A program made the translations under genes and the position numbers. From contig DASYXI010000027.1 in the NCBI GenBank assembly GCA_035934995.1, positions 1 through 5,509 on the forward strand: a DNA stretch of 5,509 bases, read 5' to 3'. The stretch comes from REEB95 sp035934995 (GTDB lineage Bacteria; Pseudomonadota; Alphaproteobacteria; ATCC43930; CGMCC-115725). A model generated the notes under the pieces. That model worked only from the letters and a program-made list of their open reading frames with translations, was not told the DNA's origin and ran no database searches. Positions 1-5,509 of this stretch are shown one piece after another. Every line of letters starts with the position of its first letter. Positions within the stretch are counted from its first letter, which is position 1.

Positions 1-2493
1 GACCTGCTGGTCTCGGATCAGCCGGCGCGCACAGCCCATCCCGATCCCGATTCCAAGTTCTGGCGCTGGGCCGACAAGGTCGGCGTCGCCAAAGGCAGCT
101 TCCCGGCGACGCATCATCCCAAGCCCGACCGCAGCCATCCGGCGATGGCGGTGCGGCTCGATGCCTGCATCGAATGTAATTTGTGCGTTCGTGCCTGCCG
201 CGAAGTCCAGGTCAACGACGTGATCGGCATGGCGGCGCGTGGCCACGACGCCAAAATCATCTTCGATTTCGACGATCCGATGGGCAACAGCACCTGCGTC
301 GCTTGCGGCGAATGCGTGCAGGCCTGTCCGACCGGCGCGCTGCTCGAATCGACCTTGGTCGACGAGCACGGCGTCCACGCGAAGGATCCGGACCGCGAAG
401 TCAACAGCGTGTGCCCCTATTGCGGCGTCGGCTGCCAGATCACCTACAAGATCAAGGACGACAAGCTGCTTTACGTCGACGGCCGCGAAGGCCCGTCGAA
501 CCTCAATCGTCTGTGCGTCAAAGGGCGCTTCGGCTTCGATTACGTCAGCCATCCGCAGCGGCTGACCAAGCCGATGATCCGCAAGGCGGGCGTCAAGAAA
601 GACGCGCATGCGCCCTTCGATCCGAGCAATCCGTGGGCGCTGTTCCGCGAGGCGACCTGGGAAGAGGCGCTCGACGCGGCCGCGGCGGGTCTCAAGAAGA
701 TCCGCGACACGCACGGTTCCAAGGCGCTCGCCGGCTTCGGCTCGGCCAAGGGCTCGAACGAAGAGGCCTATCTCTTCCAGAAGCTGGTGCGCACCGGCTT
801 CGGCACCAACAACGTCGATCATTGCACGCGGCTGTGCCACGCTTCGTCCGTCGCCGGCCTGCTCGAGGGCATCGGTTCCGGCGCGGTGACGGCGCCGTTC
901 ATGGCGGCCAAGGATGCCGACGTCATCGTCGTCATCGGCGCCAATCCCACCGAGAACCATCCGGTCGCGGCGACGTTCCTGAAGAACGCCACGAAGCGCG
1001 GCGCGACGCTGATCGTCATGGATCCGCGCGGCCAGGCGCTGAATCGCCACGCGACCCACATGCTGCAATTCAAGCCGGGCCGCGACGTCGCCATGCTGTC
1101 GGCGATGCTGCACACCATCATCGCCGAGGACCTGACCGACAAGCAGTATGTCCAGGCGTTCACCGAGGATTTCGAGAAAGTCGCGGCCAGCGTCAAGGAC
1201 CGCACGCCGGAAAAGATGGCGGCGATCTGCGGCATCGATGCCGAGACGCTGAAAACGGTGGCACGCAAGTTCGCCCGCGCCGAGGCGGCGATCATCTTCT
1301 GGGGCATGGGCATCTCTCAGCACACGCACGGCACCGACAACACGCGCTGCCTGATCGCGCTGTCGCTGATCACCGGCCAGGTCGGTCGGCCGGGGACCGG
1401 CCTCCACCCGTTGCGCGGCCAGAACAACGTGCAGGGCGCGTCGGACGTTGGTTTGATCCCGATGTTCTTCCCCGACTACATTTCGGTCGAAGATCCCGAA
1501 CGGCGGGCGTTCTACGAGAAATTGTGGGGCACCAAGCTCGATCCCAAGAAGGGCCTGACCGTGGTCGAGATCGTCAATGCGATCCACGCCGACCAGATCC
1601 GCGGCATGTACGTCATGGGCGAGAACCCGGCGATGTCCGACCCCGACGTGCAGCACGCGCGCGAGGCACTCGCCAAGCTCGACCATTTGGTGGTGCAGGA
1701 TTTGTTCCTGACCGAGACGGCGTCTTATGCCGACGTTTTCCTGCCGGCTTCGGCCTGGCCCGAAAAGACCGGCACGGTCAGCAACACGAATCGTCAAGTG
1801 CAGATGGGCCGCCAGGCGCTGCCGCTGCCCGGCGATGCGCGCCACGATCTTTGGATCATCCAGGAGCTCGCGCGGCGCATCGGCCTCAACTGGAACTATG
1901 TCGGCCCGGCCGACGTCTTCGCCGAAATGAAGCTCGGCATGCCGTCGCTCGACAACATCACTTGGGAGCGGCTGGAGCGCGAGAACTCGGTCACCTATCC
2001 CTGTCCGGCGCCCGATCAGCCCGGCCAAGATATCGTGTTCGGCGACGGCTTCCCGACCAAGTCCGGTCGCGGCAAGCTGGTTCCCGTCGAGATCCGCCCG
2101 CCGGCCGAAGAGCCCGACAAGGATTACCCGATGGTCTTGACCACGGGCCGCCAGCTCGAACACTGGCACACCGGCGCGATGACGCGCCGGGCCAGCGTGC
2201 TCGACGCGCTCGAGCCCGAGGCGCATGTCTCGCTGTCGCCCGGCGACATGCATCGCATGGGCGTCGAGGCGGGCGCGATCGTTCGCGTCGTCACGCGGCG
2301 CGGCGCCATCGAGCTCAAGGCCCGGCCCGATCTCGCGATCCCGCCGGGCATGGTGTTCATCCCGTTCTGCTATGTCGAGGCGGCGGCGAACATCCTGACC
2401 AATCCGCAGCTCGATCCGATGGGCAAGATTCCCGAGTTCAAGTACTGCGCCGCCCGGGTCGAGCCGGTCGTCGCCAAGGTCGCGGCGGAATAA
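1..2493 (+). CDS. fdhF: Formate dehydrogenase alpha (catalytic) subunit, 5'-partial
   Basis: Catalytic subunit that oxidises formate to CO2 at a bis-MGD molybdenum (or tungsten) centre, probably in a cytoplasmic NAD+-linked complex of FdsA/FDH1A type. The frame is open from base 1, so the ATG at 145 is internal; 830 residues are visible of an expected 920-980. Numbering codons from base 1: two ferredoxin-like 4Fe-4S motifs (Cys56/59/62/66 and 99/102/105/109), then the molybdopterin-domain cluster CPYCGVGC (Cys138/141/145 with Cys172) and the conserved Lys174 in CVKGRFG. The active-site motif HCTRLCH places Cys279 (TGC, bases 835-837) before His280, so this is a cysteine enzyme, not a selenoprotein. 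The C-terminal molybdopterin-binding domain carries the FDH-typical GRQLEHWHTGAMTRR around residue 718. The missing N-terminus should hold the 2Fe-2S and His-Cys cluster domain. There is no Tat signal in the visible part. The symbol follows the family name; fdsA is equally apt. Family call very sure, complex type less so. Confidence 0.96.
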   Translation, partial: DLLVSDQPARTAHPDPDSKFWRWADKVGVAKGSFPATHHPKPDRSHPAMAVRLDACIECNLCVRACREVQVNDVIGMAARGHDAKIIFDFDDPMGNSTCVACGECVQACPTGALLESTLVDEHGVHAKDPDREVNSVCPYCGVGCQITYKIKDDKLLYVDGREGPSNLNRLCVKGRFGFDYVSHPQRLTKPMIRKAGVKKDAHAPFDPSNPWALFREATWEEALDAAAAGLKKIRDTHGSKALAGFGSAKGSNEEAYLFQKLVRTGFGTNNVDHCTRLCHASSVAGLLEGIGSGAVTAPFMAAKDADVIVVIGANPTENHPVAATFLKNATKRGATLIVMDPRGQALNRHATHMLQFKPGRDVAMLSAMLHTIIAEDLTDKQYVQAFTEDFEKVAASVKDRTPEKMAAICGIDAETLKTVARKFARAEAAIIFWGMGISQHTHGTDNTRCLIALSLITGQVGRPGTGLHPLRGQNNVQGASDVGLIPMFFPDYISVEDPERRAFYEKLWGTKLDPKKGLTVVEIVNAIHADQIRGMYVMGENPAMSDPDVQHAREALAKLDHLVVQDLFLTETASYADVFLPASAWPEKTGTVSNTNRQVQMGRQALPLPGDARHDLWIIQELARRIGLNWNYVGPADVFAEMKLGMPSLDNITWERLERENSVTYPCPAPDQPGQDIVFGDGFPTKSGRGKLVPVEIRPPAEEPDKDYPMVLTTGRQLEHWHTGAMTRRASVLDALEPEAHVSLSPGDMHRMGVEAGAIVRVVTRRGAIELKARPDLAIPPGMVFIPFCYVEAAANILTNPQLDPMGKIPEFKYCAARVEPVVAKVAAE

Positions 2494-2509
2494 GGCTTAT
2501 CCGTTGCGC

Positions 2510-3175
2510 CTAGCCCGCGGTCATGGGCTCGAACGTGCCGCTGACCGGATCGCGCACCAGCAACCGTCCGGTGGCGACGCCGAAATAGGCGCCGTGCAGC
2601 GCCAGCGTGCCGGCGTCGACCCGCCGGCGGACAAACGGGAACGTCATCAGGTTCGTCAGACTGAGTTCGACCGACGCGCGTTCGAGCCGACGCAGATAGT
2701 CGTCGTGATCCGAACCGCGCGCGCCGAGCGCTTTGGCGGCCGGCGCGATCTGCGCCATCCAGCGACCGATGAAATCGCCATCCGATAGTGGTTTCTGCTC
2801 ATCAGCAAACGCCCGGATACCGCCGCACAAGGCATGACCAAGCACGACGACATGCTTCACCTGCAACGCCTGGACGCCGAATTCGATCGCGGCGCTGGTG
2901 CCGTGCTGGGTCTCGCGGTGCGGCTCGAACGGCGGCACGAGATTCGCGACGTTGCGGACGACGAGCATTTCGCCCGGCGCCGCGTCGAAGATCACCTCCG
3001 GCGATACGCGTGAATCGACGCAACCGACCACCATGATCTCGGGCCGTTGTCCGGTCCGCGCCAGCGTCTCATAGCGCGTGTGCTCGCCGGCGAAACGGCC
3101 GCTGAGGAAGGCGCGATGGCCTTGAAGGAGGCGTTCGGGAAAGGCGGGCGGTGCGGATTTGGCGCTGGCGGTCAT
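2510..3175 (-). CDS. Beta-class carbonic anhydrase
   Basis: Zinc enzyme for reversible hydration of CO2 to bicarbonate, presumably cytoplasmic. It has 221 residues, normal for the bacterial/plant-type beta class. Zinc ligands are Cys52 in CVDSRV, His114 and Cys117 in GHALCGG; Asp54 and Arg56 form the catalytic dyad. Family blocks VRNVANLVPP (73-82), GTSAAIEFGV (92-101), SLTNLMTFPFV (172-182) and LHGAYFGVATGRLLVRD (193-209) are all present. No signal peptide is evident. The ATG at 3175 is preceded by AAAGG at a short 4-base spacing and by the terminator of the antiporter gene. Its stop lies 16 bases from the stop of the convergent formate dehydrogenase gene. The placement suggests a role in handling CO2 released from formate, which is inference; it could equally supply bicarbonate for anaplerosis. 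It resembles CynT/Can but no cyanase gene is seen, so no symbol is given. Confidence 0.95.
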   Translation of the reverse strand: MTASAKSAPPAFPERLLQGHRAFLSGRFAGEHTRYETLARTGQRPEIMVVGCVDSRVSPEVIFDAAPGEMLVVRNVANLVPPFEPHRETQHGTSAAIEFGVQALQVKHVVVLGHALCGGIRAFADEQKPLSDGDFIGRWMAQIAPAAKALGARGSDHDDYLRRLERASVELSLTNLMTFPFVRRRVDAGTLALHGAYFGVATGRLLVRDPVSGTFEPMTAG

Positions 3176-3179
3176 GCAA

Positions 3180-3184
3180 CCTTT
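3180..3184 (-). promoter_or_regulatory. Ribosome binding site of the carbonic anhydrase gene
   Basis: AAAGG on the minus strand, only 4 bases before the ATG at 3175, closer than usual. It overlaps the TATAAA of the preceding terminator tail, so it would be usable only on a transcript that reads through or starts within the terminator. Confidence 0.45.
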
Positions 3185-3186
3185 AT

Positions 3187-3228
3187 AAAAAAAATCGGCG
3201 GGTGAGGGAATTTATCCCGCACCCGCCG
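3187..3228 (-). terminator. Rho-independent terminator of the antiporter gene
   Basis: Reading the minus strand, a 9-bp perfect stem CGGCGGGTG/CACCCGCCG (3228-3220 with 3204-3196) continues, after a C/T mismatch, into GGGA/TCCC around a 5-base loop (3214-3210). It is followed by A and then eight T residues (3194-3187). It starts 19 bases after the antiporter stop and ends 11 bases before the carbonic anhydrase ATG. Strand and T-tract fit termination of leftward transcription only. Confidence 0.92.
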
Positions 3229-3247
3229 TTGGGTTGAGGGTATCGGA

Positions 3248-4501
3248 CTATTCGGCCGGCGCCGCCCGCGCGGGCGCGGCGATCTGCCGCGAACGCAAGG
3301 GCTTCAGGACGAACAGCGCCAAAGCGACCACCGCGAAGTTCATGACCGCGGTGATCACGAACACCATATGCCAGCTGCCGGTCGTCGTTTTGATAATGTT
3401 GGCGACCGGCACCAGGAAGGCGGATGCCCCCTTGGCGGTGTAGAGCAAGCTCAGGTTGGTGGTGGCGTACTTCGGCCCGAACGTGTCGGTACAGGTCGAC
3501 GGGAACAGGCTGAAGATCTCGCCCCAGGTGAGGAAGATCAGGCCCGCGAACACCACGAAAGCCCACGGCGACGTGCCGGCCGAGCCCAACAGCCAATAGC
3601 TGATGCCGCCCAGGCCGAACGCGATCGCCATGGTGTTCTCGCGGCCGATATTGTCGGAAATCCAGCCGAAGATCGGCCGGGCCGCGCCGTTGCACACATT
3701 GTCGACCAACAGCGCCACGGTCAGCGTCGTGCCGCCGAGGAAGATCACTGTATTAGAGACGTTGTAGTCCTTGGCGATGAGCGCGATTTGCGCCGTCGCC
3801 ATCAAGCCGCTGGCCGAGACCAGGATGAACATGATGTAGAGGACCCAGAACACCGGCGAGATCAACACTTGGCCGGGGCTGTAGCTCTGTGCCGTTTGGA
3901 TGACCTTGACCTCCTTCGGCGTCGGCACCTCACCCGGCTGCGGGCTGCGCAGGTACCACGCCACCAGGAAAACCACCGCTCCCTGGATCAGTCCGAACCA
4001 GAAGAACGCCGCCGAATACCCGGCCGATTCAATCACCGCCCGGATCGGGATCACCGTCAACGCCGCGCCGGCGCCGTAACCCGCCGCCGTCAATCCCACC
4101 GCCAAGCCGCGGCGGTCCGGGAACCACTTCACCGCGTTGCCGACGTTCGTCGTGTAGATCGCGCCGGCGCCGGTGCCCGAGATGATCGCGCCCAGGTACA
4201 GCATCGTCAGTGTGTCGGCGTAGGCGTTGATGACCCAGCCGATCGCCACCATGACGCCGCCGACCGCCACCACCAGCTTCGGACCGATCTTGTCCGCGAG
4301 CCAGCCTTCAAGCGGCGTCAGCCACGTCTCGAGCGCGATGAAGATGCTGAACGCAATTTGAATCTCGGCGATGGCCCAACCGTGGGCCGCGTTCATCGGC
4401 CGGACAAACAGCGTCCAGCCATATTGCAGGTTCGCAATCATCACCTGACAGATGATGACCGCGATCAATTGTCCCCAACGATTGGGCGTGCTCCTCGCCA
4501 T
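3248..4501 (-). CDS. oxlT: OFA-family MFS transporter, oxalate/formate antiporter-like
   Basis: Inner-membrane major facilitator protein of about 12 helices, 417 residues from the chosen start, against 418 for Oxalobacter OxlT. It probably exchanges oxalate for formate or moves a related small carboxylate. MFS loop motifs are visible as GWLADKIGPK (66-75) and GWISDNIGREN (279-289), with the central cytoplasmic loop near 184-212. Comparison with the OxlT sequence as I recall it: the two substrate-binding charges, OxlT Arg272 and Lys355, match Arg275 (NGAARPIFG) and Lys357 (YTAKGAS). Gln26-Tyr27, Tyr116, Tyr142 and Trp326 also match, while OxlT Tyr328 and Trp352 are replaced by Phe330 and Tyr354. 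Start: an in-frame GTG at 4531 exists, but AAGGGG lies 6 bases before the ATG at 4501, which is preferred. Family call firm; exact substrate open. Confidence 0.9.
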   Translation of the reverse strand: MARSTPNRWGQLIAVIICQVMIANLQYGWTLFVRPMNAAHGWAIAEIQIAFSIFIALETWLTPLEGWLADKIGPKLVVAVGGVMVAIGWVINAYADTLTMLYLGAIISGTGAGAIYTTNVGNAVKWFPDRRGLAVGLTAAGYGAGAALTVIPIRAVIESAGYSAAFFWFGLIQGAVVFLVAWYLRSPQPGEVPTPKEVKVIQTAQSYSPGQVLISPVFWVLYIMFILVSASGLMATAQIALIAKDYNVSNTVIFLGGTTLTVALLVDNVCNGAARPIFGWISDNIGRENTMAIAFGLGGISYWLLGSAGTSPWAFVVFAGLIFLTWGEIFSLFPSTCTDTFGPKYATTNLSLLYTAKGASAFLVPVANIIKTTTGSWHMVFVITAVMNFAVVALALFVLKPLRSRQIAAPARAAPAE

Positions 4502-4507
4502 GCTCTT

Positions 4508-4513
4508 CCCCTT
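4508..4513 (-). promoter_or_regulatory. Ribosome binding site deciding the antiporter start
   Basis: AAGGGG on the minus strand, followed after 6 bases (GAAGAGC region) by the ATG at 4501. It would lie inside the coding region if the upstream GTG at 4531 were used, and that GTG has no comparable purine tract at the right distance. It therefore supports the shorter, 417-residue protein. Confidence 0.8.
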
Positions 4514-4540
4514 GTGTGTGTGGTGTTGCACTCATACCCG

Positions 4541-4555
4541 GCGGCTCATTGCCGC
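4541..4555 (-). other. Small hairpin in the antiporter mRNA leader
   Basis: GCGGC, 5-base spacer, GCCGC: a perfect 5-bp stem with a 5-base loop, about 40 bases ahead of the start codon. It lacks a T-tract, so it is not a terminator. It may stabilise the leader or be chance in GC-rich DNA. Confidence 0.3.
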
Positions 4556-4558
4556 TTC

Positions 4559-4570
4559 TTGGTATGCCAA
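4559..4570. promoter_or_regulatory. Candidate operator TTGGTATGCCAA
   Basis: An imperfect palindrome, symmetric at 10 of 12 positions, lying just downstream of the proposed -10 of the antiporter gene and so over its likely transcription start. The TTGGT...CCAA form resembles operators of FadR/FCD-type GntR regulators (PdhR, LldR pattern TTGGT-N-ACCAA). No regulator gene is in the window; the assignment is inference. Confidence 0.25.
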
Positions 4571-4571
4571 T

Positions 4572-4600
4572 ATTTGAACAGCCCACTCACACCAAGGCAA
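4572..4600 (-). promoter_or_regulatory. Candidate sigma-70-type promoter of the antiporter gene
   Basis: On the minus strand TTGCCT (4600-4595) and TCAAAT (4577-4572) are separated by 17 bases; each matches consensus at 4 of 6 positions. Transcription would start near 4565, giving a leader of about 65 bases. It is the best pair I see upstream of the gene, but it is weak. Confidence 0.3.
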
Positions 4601-4809
4601 GCGCGATGTGGGCCTTGTATTGCGGCGCAACATACCGACACACAACAGATCGACGTCAGGCAGCCGCCGTCGCCGCGTTGCGGCCCCGAACGCGATCGAC
4701 TTTCGTCGGCACGTGTCGCACGCGACGTCGTCACTTCGTCATCGATGCGTCACGTGTGCGCGGTCAAGTGATACGCGCCGGTCGACCGCCAGGCCGCGAC
4801 ACGACAGCC

Positions 4810-4815
4810 TTGACA
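4810..4815 (+). promoter_or_regulatory. Possible -35 element for the HU gene
   Basis: A perfect TTGACA hexamer on the HU strand, 197 bases before the HU start codon. No good -10 hexamer is found 16-18 bases downstream (the sequence there is GC-rich, around GGCACG), so this is a weak call. If real, the leader would be about 165 bases. Confidence 0.2.
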
Positions 4816-4997
4816 ATGTGACGTTTGCGATGGCACGCCGACCGGCATCGTGCGCCGCGAAGTTCTTGATTGCCGCCATGCCGGGTGCAAGTCTCGACCC
4901 ACGCCCTGCCGCGGGATGCATCAGGGGTTCGACCACAACGCAAACGGAATTCGCCAACAAAGCCGTGCCCATTGCGGCGGCGCGGTGCAGCGAAGGG

Positions 4998-5003
4998 AAG
5001 GGG
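4998..5003 (+). promoter_or_regulatory. Ribosome binding site of the HU gene
   Basis: AAGGGG within a longer purine run (4993-5004), 8 bases before the ATG at 5012. It fixes the start of the 88-residue protein over upstream in-frame ATG codons such as 4850. Confidence 0.8.
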
Positions 5004-5011
5004 ACCACCCA

Positions 5012-5278
5012 ATGAGCAAACAAGTTCTCGTCGACGCGCTCAAGAAAAGCGGCATGCGCACTTCGGACGCCGGCGAAGCCGTCGACACGATTACCGACAC
5101 GATCGCCAAGGAACTCAGGAAAGACCAGAAATTCAGCCTCCCCGGCTTCGGCACTTTCGCCGTGAGTCATCGCGCCGCGCGCATGGGCCGCAATCCGCGC
5201 ACCGGCGAAGAGATCAAGATCAAGGCCAGCAAAGGCGTCCGCTTCAAGGCCGGCGCCAAGCTCAAGGGCTCTCTCTAA
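5012..5278 (+). CDS. hup: HU-family DNA-binding protein
   Basis: Small basic nucleoid protein that binds and bends DNA as a dimer. It has 88 residues, close to the usual 90 for HU. The N-terminal helical dimerisation part (about 1-40, starting MSKQVLVDALKKSG) is followed by the PGFGTFAV turn (44-51) and the DNA-binding arm with GRNPRTGEEI (59-68), including the Pro62 that intercalates in HU/IHF proteins. The C-terminus is KGVRFKAGAKLK (74-85). The start is set by a strong ribosome binding site 8 bases upstream. The gene stands alone, with about 480 non-coding bases before it and a strong hairpin after it. HU rather than IHF is favoured by the overall sequence, but this is by eye; HU-alpha against HU-beta cannot be decided. 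Confidence 0.95.
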   Translation: MSKQVLVDALKKSGMRTSDAGEAVDTITDTIAKELRKDQKFSLPGFGTFAVSHRAARMGRNPRTGEEIKIKASKGVRFKAGAKLKGSL

Positions 5279-5298
5279 AATCCATCGTTCGTCAGGGG

Positions 5299-5329
5299 CG
5301 GCGCCGGCACGATTGCGGTGCCGGCGCCG
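5299..5329. terminator. GC-rich hairpin between convergent genes, likely bidirectional terminator
   Basis: A perfect 12-bp inverted repeat, CGGCGCCGGCAC (5299-5310) and GTGCCGGCGCCG (5318-5329), with a 7-base loop; a G-U and a G-C pair can extend it. It lies 20 bases after the HU stop and 8 bases from the stop of the opposing gene. No T-run follows on either strand, so intrinsic termination may be inefficient; it could also protect the 3' ends. Confidence 0.6.
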
Positions 5330-5337
5330 TCGTCGGT

Positions 5338-5509
5338 TCAGCGGCTGTCGGTTTGCGGCTTGCGCGCCACCAGATCGACGAGCGCCGACATGCCGTCGTG
5401 CCCGCTGCCTTCGCGGATCACCTCGTCGTGCTCGGCGAGGTGAAGAATCGCGAAGCCGGCGAACGCCGCGCGCAGCATCGCTGCGGTATAGAGGTGGTCG
5501 AGCTCTTTC
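5338..5509 (-). CDS. Probable class I SAM-dependent methyltransferase, C-terminal fragment
   Basis: Only the last 56 residues and the TGA stop (5340-5338) are in the window; the gene continues beyond 5509. The visible part begins KELDHLYTAAMLRAAFAGF and includes the C-terminal block GHDGMSALVDLVARKP. This fits my memory of the end of small TehB/thiopurine-type class I SAM methyltransferases: a helix, a strand with the AILHLAEHDE pattern, a GxGHxGxSAL segment and a closing LVARKP strand. The SAM-binding motif lies outside the window, so the substrate cannot be judged. The frame is open throughout and codon use matches the neighbours. It converges on the HU gene across a hairpin. The family call is moderate because it rests on the tail alone. 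Confidence 0.6.
   Translation of the reverse strand, partial: KELDHLYTAAMLRAAFAGFAILHLAEHDEVIREGSGHDGMSALVDLVARKPQTDSR

Larger units (their letters stand above)
4532..5011. other. Non-coding region between antiporter and HU genes
   Basis: About 480 bases between divergent genes. Short open frames cross it on both strands, but their translations are rich in Arg, Ser and Ala, have no recognisable domain, and lack a convincing ribosome binding site, so I call no gene. It holds the candidate antiporter promoter and operator (4559-4600), three CGTCA copies (4729-4752), a perfect palindrome CGGTCGACCG (4779-4788), a TTGACA hexamer (4810-4815) and the HU ribosome binding site. No tRNA or other RNA gene was recognised. 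Confidence 0.6.

Noticed and set aside
145..147. ATG at 145 as the start of formate dehydrogenase
   Set aside because: The same frame is open to base 1, and the first 4Fe-4S motif begins only seven codons after this ATG, leaving no N-terminal cluster domain; the gene is truncated by the window edge.
835..837. Selenocysteine at the formate dehydrogenase active site
   Set aside because: The codon is TGC (Cys), not TGA, so no SECIS element is expected.
183..2513. Long plus-strand open frame overlapping the formate dehydrogenase gene
   Set aside because: Its translation is Arg/Gly/Ala-rich with no domain; the other frame encodes a fully recognisable enzyme. Long shadow frames are expected in GC-rich coding DNA.
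4529..4531. GTG at 4531 as the antiporter start
   Set aside because: The strong AAGGGG site lies between it and the ATG at 4501, and the extra ten residues (MQHHTHKGKS) look like translated leader.
3368..4771. 467-residue plus-strand frame opposite the antiporter
   Set aside because: Arg/His/Asp-rich low-complexity translation, antisense to a well-conserved membrane protein, no ribosome binding site or recognisable domain.
4926..4934. GGTTCGACC resembling a tRNA T-loop
   Set aside because: No matching T-stem, anticodon arm or acceptor stem can be built around it.
4850..5011. N-terminal extension of HU from the ATG at 4850
   Set aside because: HU proteins start at the MSKQ position; the extension is Cys/Arg-rich, unlike the family, and the strong ribosome binding site precedes 5012.
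4608..5015. 135-residue plus-strand frame in the intergenic region
   Set aside because: No recognisable domain, no good ribosome binding site, Ser/Thr/Arg-rich composition, and it runs into the HU start region.
4739..5170. 143-residue minus-strand frame
   Set aside because: Overlaps the HU gene antisense over half of its clearly conserved coding region and matches no family I know.

Overview
The window looks like chromosomal DNA from a high-GC alphaproteobacterium. This is inferred from the GC-rich third codon positions, the FdsA/FDH1A-type formate dehydrogenase, the style of the HU protein and the mix of genes. No marker here fixes the genus. There are no RNA genes, mobile elements or CRISPR arrays.

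Layout. Bases 1-2493 (+) hold the 3' part of a large molybdenum- or tungsten-dependent formate dehydrogenase alpha subunit, whose N-terminus lies before the window. It converges, with only 16 bases between stops, on a minus-strand beta-carbonic anhydrase (2510-3175). Upstream of that on the same strand is an OxlT-like oxalate/formate antiporter of the OFA branch of the major facilitator superfamily (3248-4501). A textbook rho-independent terminator (3187-3228) separates the two minus-strand genes and directly abuts the carbonic anhydrase ribosome binding site. A non-coding stretch of about 510 bases (4502-5011) follows. It holds the antiporter leader, a possible promoter and operator, and the upstream region of an HU-family nucleoid protein (5012-5278, +). 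HU converges, across a strong GC-rich hairpin (5299-5329), on the C-terminal end of a probable SAM-dependent methyltransferase (5338-5509, -).

How the genes may work together (inference). The antiporter would exchange oxalate and formate or related carboxylates. The dehydrogenase would oxidise formate to CO2 with electrons passed on, probably to NAD+. The carbonic anhydrase would convert the released CO2 to bicarbonate. Oxalate-specific enzymes (formyl-CoA transferase, oxalyl-CoA decarboxylase) and the partner subunits of the dehydrogenase are not in the window. HU and the methyltransferase look unrelated to this module.

I see no wholly new system. The most unusual local feature is the terminator whose T-tract also contains a good -10-like hexamer exactly placed to start transcription at the carbonic anhydrase ATG.
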